From: a virus
IMG/VR virus record: IMGVR_UViG_3300024520_000261
Span: 1 to 34,991 of that record
Direction: 5' to 3' (one strand)
Length of the DNA: 34,991 nt
Positions within the stretch are counted from its first letter, which is position 1. Each line of letters starts with the position of its first letter. Under the pieces are notes generated by a model, which was not told the DNA's origin, made no database searches, and worked only from the letters and a program-made list of their open reading frames with translations. Below are positions 31,588 to 34,991 of this stretch, in pieces. Both the position numbers and the translations under genes were made by a program.

Positions 31588-31595
31588 ATACATTA

Positions 31596-31617
31596 ACTTT
31601 GCCATTGACTTTGCCAT
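31596..31617 (+). repeat. 10-bp direct repeat over the array promoter
   Basis: ACTTTGCCAT occurs at 31596-31605 and 31608-31617, a 12-bp period, bracketing and overlapping the -35 hexamer at 31605-31610. Regular spacing at a promoter suggests a repressor or activator operator. Confidence 0.6.
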
Positions 31618-31633
31618 AGCCTTAGTATATACT
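31605..31633 (+). promoter_or_regulatory. Promoter of the small-gene array
   Basis: TTGACT (31605-31610), 17-bp spacer, TATACT (31628-31633). Start near 31640, followed by an A/T-only leader to the ATG at 31681. Best-placed promoter for the whole rightward array. Confidence 0.7.
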
Positions 31634-31680
31634 TATTGAAGTTGGTCGTAACACATTATAAATTATAAATAACAAATAAT

Positions 31681-31782
31681 ATGACAAAAGAAAACAAACT
31701 TATAAAAGACTTAGAACAGGGAAAGGAAGTTAAAGCGACAGACTTAGCACGTTCAATGGGTATTGAAGTTATAGAATTTTAA
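31681..31782 (+). CDS. 33-residue peptide gene, first of the array
   Basis: MTKENKLIKDLEQGKEVKAT then DLARSMGIEVIEF. Charged and helical, with TDLARSMGIEV recalling a short helix-turn-helix fragment, though too small to be sure. It follows the array promoter after a leader ending AATAATATG, the array's typical start sequence. Confidence 0.6.
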   Translation: MTKENKLIKDLEQGKEVKATDLARSMGIEVIEF

Positions 31783-31799
31783 TAACTTAATTAAATAAT

Positions 31800-32318
31800 A
31801 TGGATAATCATCAAAAAGAATTAACACGGGCAATAGACAAAAAACTTGCAGAATTAAAAGAGGAACTAAAAACAATAGAGAACACTATACCAGCAGTTGA
31901 AGAAGTATCACATTTAAAAGTTATCAATAAAAGACTTATCACCTCAATAAAGAAACACAACGACATAGAAGCAAGTCTTGACCTTAGCTATACACCACGA
32001 TTAACACTTTATTTCAAAGAAAGAATATATACCCATGAGGAAGTAAAAGACGGAGCGCACAGTTATGACCGACCAGACTATTACGGAAACAGTAGTACAA
32101 TCATATATTTTGATGAAGAGAAAGGATATACGGACATTCTAGACGGATTAAACGCAAGAATTAAAGGTATTACAACAAGTACCGAAAAACTAGAAAAAGA
32201 AAAGAAAGACATTGACACAATACTAGCAGAACACGGGGAAATAATAGAAAAAGGGAGTGCCTTCGCAAGTGCTTATAGCTACACAACAAAAGACGCTTGT
32301 AAAAAATTATATTACTAA
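31800..32318 (+). CDS. Coiled-coil protein of unknown function
   Basis: 172 residues, the largest in the array. A coiled coil at about 5-60 (AIDKKLAELKEELKTIENTI), a beta-rich centre with ASLDLSYTPRLTLYFKERIY, and a second coiled coil at about 125-150. No catalytic motif recognised. It is probably an early-expressed host-interaction or phage-regulatory protein, judged only by position. Confidence 0.75.
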   Translation: MDNHQKELTRAIDKKLAELKEELKTIENTIPAVEEVSHLKVINKRLITSIKKHNDIEASLDLSYTPRLTLYFKERIYTHEEVKDGAHSYDRPDYYGNSSTIIYFDEEKGYTDILDGLNARIKGITTSTEKLEKEKKDIDTILAEHGEIIEKGSAFASAYSYTTKDACKKLYY

Positions 32319-32320
32319 CC

Positions 32321-32413
32321 ATGCAACATATAACAAATAATTTGAAAAATGCGTCTTATTATGGACGCAATGCACCAAACATTGACGGAATAGAATTATC
32401 AGAAATTAAATAA
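32321..32413 (+). CDS. 30-residue peptide gene (low confidence)
   Basis: MQHITNNLKNASYYGRNAPN then IDGIELSEIK. The frame contains a perfect hairpin, TGCGTC (32350-32355) with GACGCA (32364-32369). Unusually for the array its ATG follows CTAACC rather than TAAT. Its last codons GAAATTAAATAA match the end of the next gene exactly, so it may be a recombinant remnant. Confidence 0.4.
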   Translation: MQHITNNLKNASYYGRNAPNIDGIELSEIK

Positions 32414-32421
32414 GTAATATG
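32402..32421 (+). repeat. 20-bp gene-junction repeat, copy 1
   Basis: GAAATTAAATAAGTAATATG covers the last codons and stop of one small gene and the ATG of the next. An identical copy is at 32572-32591, exactly 170 bp away, so the 54-codon gene between is bounded by direct repeats. Confidence 0.85.
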
Positions 32422-32583
32422 AAAGTAAAAGAATTAAAGAAAATGCTTATCCCATATCCTGATGATTTTGACATAGTATTTTCAAGTGATGAGGAGGGAA
32501 ATAACATTTATAAGAAAGTTGAAATGGATATAACAATGTCTAGTGAAGTAACAGTATATCCGTTTGATATGGAAATTAAATAA
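32419..32583 (+). CDS. 54-residue acidic small protein
   Basis: Opens MKVKELKKMLIPYPDDFDIV, with many acidic residues and a beta C-terminus (VTVYPFDMEIK). Small proteins opening with this helix-then-PDD-DIV arrangement occur widely in phages without an assigned function. It is bounded by two copies of the 20-bp junction repeat, as if it were a movable cassette. Confidence 0.7.
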   Translation: MKVKELKKMLIPYPDDFDIVFSSDEEGNNIYKKVEMDITMSSEVTVYPFDMEIK

Positions 32584-32591
32584 GTAATATG
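32572..32591 (+). repeat. 20-bp gene-junction repeat, copy 2
   Basis: Second identical copy of GAAATTAAATAAGTAATATG, at the end of the 54-residue gene and start of the next. Confidence 0.85.
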
Positions 32592-32756
32592 GAACCAGAC
32601 GCACAATTGATGTACCACTTATGGTGGTTAACAAAACATTTTCAGGAGTACACAGTAAAAGGTCAGGAGTTTAAGGACATTGTAGAAAGCGAGCTTGATG
32701 TGGATAGTCAAAGAGATTTAGACGAGTTAGTGGCATATATTAAATTAAATTACTAA
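32589..32756 (+). CDS. 55-residue small protein of unknown function
   Basis: Starts MEPDAQLMYHLWWLTKHFQE, aromatic-rich helix, then acidic helical C-terminus (SELDVDSQRDLDELVAYIKL). Preceded by the junction repeat. No family recognised. Its TAA is followed after one base by the next ATG. Confidence 0.65.
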   Translation: MEPDAQLMYHLWWLTKHFQEYTVKGQEFKDIVESELDVDSQRDLDELVAYIKLNY

Positions 32757-32757
32757 T

Positions 32758-32985
32758 ATGGCACAACATATACCAATGGATAAAGTAGGTGTAAAAAGTC
32801 TTGTAGAAAGGGCGAAAAAACTAAAAGCGAGAAAGTTTTATGGTTTGTCTAGCTTAAAATGGGATAGTGTAGAGAAAAACAGGTTTGTTGCTTATCGTAC
32901 AGTTAGGTTTGGTGGTACAGATTGTCTTGTTGAAGTAGTAACAGACGATGACAAAAATGTAGAGGAAGTTTATTTAGTAGCTTAA
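32758..32985 (+). CDS. 75-residue basic small protein
   Basis: MAQHIPMDKVGVKSLVERAK start, basic helix, then beta strands with RTVRFGGTDCLVEVVTDDDK. Probably an alpha-beta fold. Its opening bases (TAATATGGCACA) recur at 33520-33531 in a gene remnant. Confidence 0.7.
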   Translation: MAQHIPMDKVGVKSLVERAKKLKARKFYGLSSLKWDSVEKNRFVAYRTVRFGGTDCLVEVVTDDDKNVEEVYLVA

Positions 32986-32995
32986 TAAAGTAATT

Positions 32996-33166
32996 ATGAG
33001 CGTAATACATTATGGAGATTATGGGAGCAAAGAAGACGACGAGCTTGTAACAATGCGTGAGGAGCTTATGGACTTTATAGAGAAAGGAAAGCGAGAAGAG
33101 TTTATTAACAAGTTTCACGAACTGTTAGAAGTAGAACGTGAACTAACACTAAGAGAAAATAGATAA
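32996..33166 (+). CDS. 56-residue charged helical protein
   Basis: MSVIHYGDYGSKEDDELVTM then REELMDFIEKGKREEFINKF and a Leu/Glu-rich tail. Almost entirely helical after residue 15 and highly charged; a coiled coil is possible. Not recognised. Confidence 0.65.
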   Translation: MSVIHYGDYGSKEDDELVTMREELMDFIEKGKREEFINKFHELLEVERELTLRENR

Positions 33167-33167
33167 T

Positions 33168-33344
33168 ATGAAAAAATATAAAATAGGAGTATGGGAAGAA
33201 ACAGGAGGATATTACTTTATAACAGCAGAAACAGAGGAACAAGCACGAAAGAAAGCAGAAGAAATGCTATACGACAGCATAGAAATGCACAAGGTTAATC
33301 ACGGAGATAGAGGGGTTATTACGTCAGACTTAATTGAAGAATAA
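33168..33344 (+). CDS. 58-residue small protein, paralogue of the next gene
   Basis: MKKYKIGVWEETGGYYFITA then ETEEQARKKAEEMLYD. Beta-beta-alpha layout shared with the following gene (hydrophobic strand, AE-x-EE-x-A helix). Ends SDLIEE before TAA; the same ending appears in the remnant at 33524-33552. Confidence 0.65.
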   Translation: MKKYKIGVWEETGGYYFITAETEEQARKKAEEMLYDSIEMHKVNHGDRGVITSDLIEE

Positions 33345-33345
33345 T
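33330..33345 (+). repeat. 16-bp junction repeat, copy 1
   Basis: TTAATTGAAGAATAAT spans the last codons and stop of the 58-residue gene. The identical copy is at 33538-33553, enclosing the next gene. Confidence 0.85.
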
Positions 33346-33522
33346 ATGAATGATTATCAAGTAGAGTTTATACGGTCAGAAACATTTATCGTTTATGTAA
33401 CAGCAGAAAACGAGGAAAAAGCAGTAGAACTAGCAGATAACAAGTATGCAGAGGGTGATTATAAAGAAATGGGAGATTGTGAGGTTATTGTAGGGAACAT
33501 TTATGACGTAACCGAAAAATAA
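33346..33522 (+). CDS. 58-residue small protein, paralogue of the previous gene
   Basis: MNDYQVEFIRSETFIVYVTA then ENEEKAVELADNKYAEGDYK. It shares the strand-strand-helix build and AExEExA motif with the previous gene, suggesting tandem duplication and divergence. The true start is the ATG at 33346, after TAAT. It is bounded by the 16-bp direct repeat. Confidence 0.65.
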   Translation: MNDYQVEFIRSETFIVYVTAENEEKAVELADNKYAEGDYKEMGDCEVIVGNIYDVTEK

Positions 33523-33523
33523 T

Positions 33524-33552
33524 ATGGCACAGCAGATTTAATTGAAGAATAA
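33524..33552 (+). pseudogene. Chimeric gene remnant
   Basis: Starts TAATATGGCACA as in the 75-residue gene (32758) and ends GCA GAT TTA ATT GAA GAA TAA, coding ADLIEE as at the end of the gene at 33168. The start is out of frame with that ending, leaving a five-codon frame. It looks like the leftover of a recombination that joined the head of one small gene to the tail of another. Confidence 0.6.
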
Positions 33553-33553
33553 T
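33538..33553 (+). repeat. 16-bp junction repeat, copy 2
   Basis: TTAATTGAAGAATAAT identical to 33330-33345, 208 bp downstream. One base (C) then separates it from the next ATG. Confidence 0.85.
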
Positions 33554-33554
33554 C

Positions 33555-33722
33555 ATGAGTAACAAACAAACAGACATATTTCTAGAAGAAACAAAACAAA
33601 TGATTGACCAAGCAATCGTAGAAATTGACCAGAAGACGTACTTAAAAGGGATTAAGCTTCTTATCCGTAACGGGTACGAAGCAGAAGCAACAGCTATTAT
33701 TAACGCACAACCAGAAAAGTAA
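33555..33722 (+). CDS. 55-residue helical small protein
   Basis: MSNKQTDIFLEETKQMIDQA then IVEIDQKTYLKGIKLLIRNG. Mixed-charge helices ending in Ala/Glu-rich repeats. Not recognised. Confidence 0.65.
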   Translation: MSNKQTDIFLEETKQMIDQAIVEIDQKTYLKGIKLLIRNGYEAEATAIINAQPEK

Positions 33723-33723
33723 T

Positions 33724-33906
33724 ATGATAATAAATAACGATAACATAACACCCACTTTTGTCCTTCATGCTTATAGCGATGAACAAAGAGAAAAGTCAGG
33801 AGATAAAAGAGATTTTGTTGGAGGTGTAACTTATGTTCAAACAGGAGAAAAAATAAACTTTGGTTCAGAGGAACAGCTAATTCAGTTTATTAAAGATAAT
33901 AAGTAA
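33724..33906 (+). CDS. 60-residue small protein of unknown function
   Basis: MIINNDNITPTFVLHAYSDE, then charged segment and GGVTYVQTGEKINFGSEEQL, ending in a helix. Beta-rich with a closing helix. No family recognised. Confidence 0.65.
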   Translation: MIINNDNITPTFVLHAYSDEQREKSGDKRDFVGGVTYVQTGEKINFGSEEQLIQFIKDNK

Positions 33907-33907
33907 T

Positions 33908-34036
33908 ATGTTAAATCAATGTCATTGTGATGACCCAAGTTGCCCAAATGAAGGAGAGGAAGGAGAAGTTGGAGGACATGTAGAAAATTGTAGTTGTGGA
34001 GAATGCCACGCACATTATGGGAAAATAAGTAGATAA
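33908..34036 (+). CDS. 42-residue Cys/His-rich putative zinc protein
   Basis: Six cysteines (5, 7, 12, 28, 30, 33) and four histidines (6, 24, 34, 36) in 42 residues: MLNQCHCDDPSCPNEGE, then HVENCSCGECHAHYG. The paired C-x-C and C-x-C-x-x-C-H arrangement is enough for one or two zinc sites. Small metal-binding proteins of this type are often phage host-takeover or regulatory factors; that role is inferred. Confidence 0.6.
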   Translation: MLNQCHCDDPSCPNEGEEGEVGGHVENCSCGECHAHYGKISR

Positions 34037-34037
34037 T

Positions 34038-34136
34038 ATGGATATACAAAAATTATTAACAAGAATTGTCTGGGGAGATACCAAAGGGTGGGTTGACCCA
34101 GCATATAAACAAGAAAAATCATGCGACCAATCTTAG
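34038..34136 (+). CDS. 32-residue small peptide gene
   Basis: MDIQKLLTRIVWGDTKGWVD then PAYKQEKSCDQS. Preceded by the usual AGATAATATG leader. Its end overlaps the next gene by 16 bp. Ends in TAG, rare here. Not recognised. Confidence 0.5.
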   Translation: MDIQKLLTRIVWGDTKGWVDPAYKQEKSCDQS

Positions 34137-34246
34137 ACCCAGAAGAAGTAGAAATGTACAAGCCACGAAGAGCCAAAACAGGGCACGGCTATGTAGTCGC
34201 ACTAGCAATGCTCGTTTTATTAATTGTGTTATTTGCAAAATGGTAA
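34121..34246 (+). CDS. 41-residue single-pass membrane protein
   Basis: Charged N-terminus (MRPILDPEEVEMYKPRRAKT) followed by one C-terminal membrane helix (about 24-41, YVVALAMLVLLIVLFAKW). Tail-anchored layout. Could act on the host envelope or as an early superinfection factor; inferred only. Confidence 0.65.
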   Translation: MRPILDPEEVEMYKPRRAKTGHGYVVALAMLVLLIVLFAKW

Positions 34247-34247
34247 T

Positions 34248-34391
34248 ATGAATAAATTAGATTTTATGATACCGTTCTGGGCAACACTGATTATAGCCAA
34301 TATGTATATAGTAGCCGACAAGCACTTACAAGCTGGGGTTTTCCTCATAGTAGCTTTTCTGTTTGTGGTGTTTAATTATAAATATGAATAA
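34248..34391 (+). CDS. 47-residue two-pass membrane protein
   Basis: Two hydrophobic helices, about 6-22 (FMIPFWATLIIANMYIV) and 29-43 (AGVFLIVAFLFVVFN), with a short polar turn. Follows directly after another small membrane protein. The pair may work together at the inner membrane. Confidence 0.65.
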   Translation: MNKLDFMIPFWATLIIANMYIVADKHLQAGVFLIVAFLFVVFNYKYE

Positions 34392-34524
34392 CGAATCAAT
34401 AACAGCAAGTGCAGTGGACAGTACAGCGTGTGGAGTTTGCATCTTTGTAACAGGGAGTCGGTCAAGATGTATTGAACTAGGATATTGTTTACCCCTTAAT
34501 GACCAGAGCGAGTTTGATTTCTAA
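34384..34524 (+). CDS. 46-residue four-cysteine small protein
   Basis: Cysteines at 16, 19, 29 and 35: STACGVCIFVTGSRSRCIEL then GYCLPLND. The C-x-x-C followed by two spaced cysteines could hold one zinc. Starts inside the previous gene (8-bp overlap). Confidence 0.6.
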   Translation: MNNESITASAVDSTACGVCIFVTGSRSRCIELGYCLPLNDQSEFDF

Positions 34525-34526
34525 TT

Positions 34527-34703
34527 ATGGGATACGAACAAGTACCACATGAGAAAAGGTGGAGTTGTAAATGCGGAATGATGTTAATGCTCTGGAGTTG
34601 GTTGTTCTGTCCTAATTGTGGTTTAGGAAGACCAAAGGAAGGTAAACAAAGAACACCAAAGCAACAAGAGAGAAGGGATAGATATGAGAAGTATGGGAGT
34701 TAA
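34527..34703 (+). CDS. 58-residue zinc-ribbon protein
   Basis: Cys14-x-Cys16-Gly and Cys28-Pro-x-Cys31-Gly (WSCKCGMMLMLWSW, LFCPNCGLG) form a typical zinc ribbon. A basic tail (KEGKQRTPKQQERRDRYEKY) follows, likely to bind nucleic acid or ribosomal/RNA-polymerase surfaces. Clear small zinc protein. Confidence 0.7.
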   Translation: MGYEQVPHEKRWSCKCGMMLMLWSWLFCPNCGLGRPKEGKQRTPKQQERRDRYEKYGS

Positions 34704-34723
34704 TAGTTAATTAAAGGAGATAT

Positions 34724-34813
34724 ATGACAGATAAATATAAAGATGAATACGAAGAAGAAAAAAATGAAGATAAGTTTTTTGGACGAGGTAATCCTGGAAT
34801 AACTAGAAGATAA
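34724..34813 (+). CDS. 29-residue acidic peptide gene with a Shine-Dalgarno sequence
   Basis: MTDKYKDEYEEEKNEDKFFG then RGNPGITRR: acidic first half, basic end. AAAGGAGA at 34713-34720, just before the ATG, is the best ribosome-binding sequence in the right arm, most of whose genes have none. Confidence 0.55.
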   Translation: MTDKYKDEYEEEKNEDKFFGRGNPGITRR

Positions 34814-34818
34814 CTAAC

Positions 34819-34991
34819 ATGACATCACATAACGATATAGTAGAGGAACTAAAAAAACTAGATTGTATTGAATACAATTTACAAGCTGGGTCGGATTGGG
34901 AGTGTAACGATGCTTCTCAAGACTACGATTCATTTGAGAAGTGTTTAGATACTCTCGCAAACTTCATAGTTGAAGCCCTACAAGCCAAAGA
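34819..34991 (+). CDS. Small protein, truncated by the window end
   Basis: At least 57 codons, MTSHNDIVEELKKLDCIEYN start, helical with Cys residues near 16, 30 and 43. Stop codon lies beyond the window. Not recognised. Confidence 0.6.
   Translation, partial: MTSHNDIVEELKKLDCIEYNLQAGSDWECNDASQDYDSFEKCLDTLANFIVEALQAK

Noticed and set aside
31535-31588. Upstream ATG at 31588 for the minus-strand gene
   Set aside because: The extra 18 residues overlap the well-formed promoter and DnaA box. The ATG at 31534 fits the promoter exactly.
1-34991. Alternative genetic code (TGA as an amino acid)
   Set aside because: TGA functions as stop at several ATGA junctions (1838-1840, 3254-3256, 6307-6310 neighbourhood, 8516-8518, 28906-28908, 29058-29060), so the standard bacterial code fits.
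1-34991. CRISPR array, insertion sequence or integrase
   Set aside because: No regularly spaced repeats with unique spacers, no transposase or recombinase motif. The direct repeats found are gene-junction or coding repeats.

Overview
The window reads as most of the genome of a tailed bacteriophage (Caudoviricetes) with AT-rich DNA (about 38% GC by eye). It uses the standard bacterial code: TGA is a real stop, seen in several ATGA stop/start overlaps. No integrase, transposase, tRNA or CRISPR array is visible. The host cannot be fixed from sequence alone. Most genes lack a Shine-Dalgarno sequence and start after an A/T-only leader, usually ending TAATATG. Several surface-type proteins are Thr/Ser-rich and of a style I associate with uncultured Patescibacteria-like or environmental phage genomes. 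That host guess is low confidence.

Layout. (1) 1-304 is a control region with no firm gene. (2) 305-4844, plus strand, is a replication/recombination module: an OB-fold-like small protein, a TOPRIM primase whose zinc finger is at the C-terminus, an AAA+ ATPase, an SF2 helicase and a PD-(D/E)XK-like nuclease. (3) A bidirectional terminator at 4847-4870 separates this from a very long minus-strand late operon (30891 down to 4873). Read in transcription order it holds small and large terminase, portal, small head genes, scaffold, major capsid protein, two tandem glycosyltransferases, head-tail adaptor, tail and nozzle proteins, two large internal/ejection-type proteins, fibre proteins, an HNH endonuclease, and a lysis cassette (papain-like peptidase, amidase, holin-like protein, CHAP-like hydrolase). 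No tape-measure, tail-tube or sheath protein is evident, so I infer a short-tailed (podovirus-like) particle.

(4) 30892-31680 is a dense regulatory hub. It has a minus-strand late promoter, two plus-strand sigma70-type promoters that appear to drive a small structured non-coding RNA ending at a strong terminator, an 87-codon minus-strand gene with an apparently leaderless promoter, a DnaA box, and a plus-strand promoter with a 10-bp direct repeat over its -35. (5) 31681-34991, plus strand, is an array of about 19 very small genes (29-172 codons) packed stop-to-start, several predicted to bind zinc or span the membrane. It resembles the early host-takeover or anti-defence arms of other phages. 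Repeated gene junctions and one chimeric gene remnant suggest active cassette shuffling.

The most unusual signals are the probable small RNA at about 31147-31250, the repeat-bounded mini-gene array, the 1479-residue polyvalent-like virion protein with a C-terminal HNH nuclease, the domain-permuted primase, the duplicated glycosyltransferases inside the head module, the excess of perfect DnaA boxes, and a 13-bp inverted repeat that brackets the first gene.
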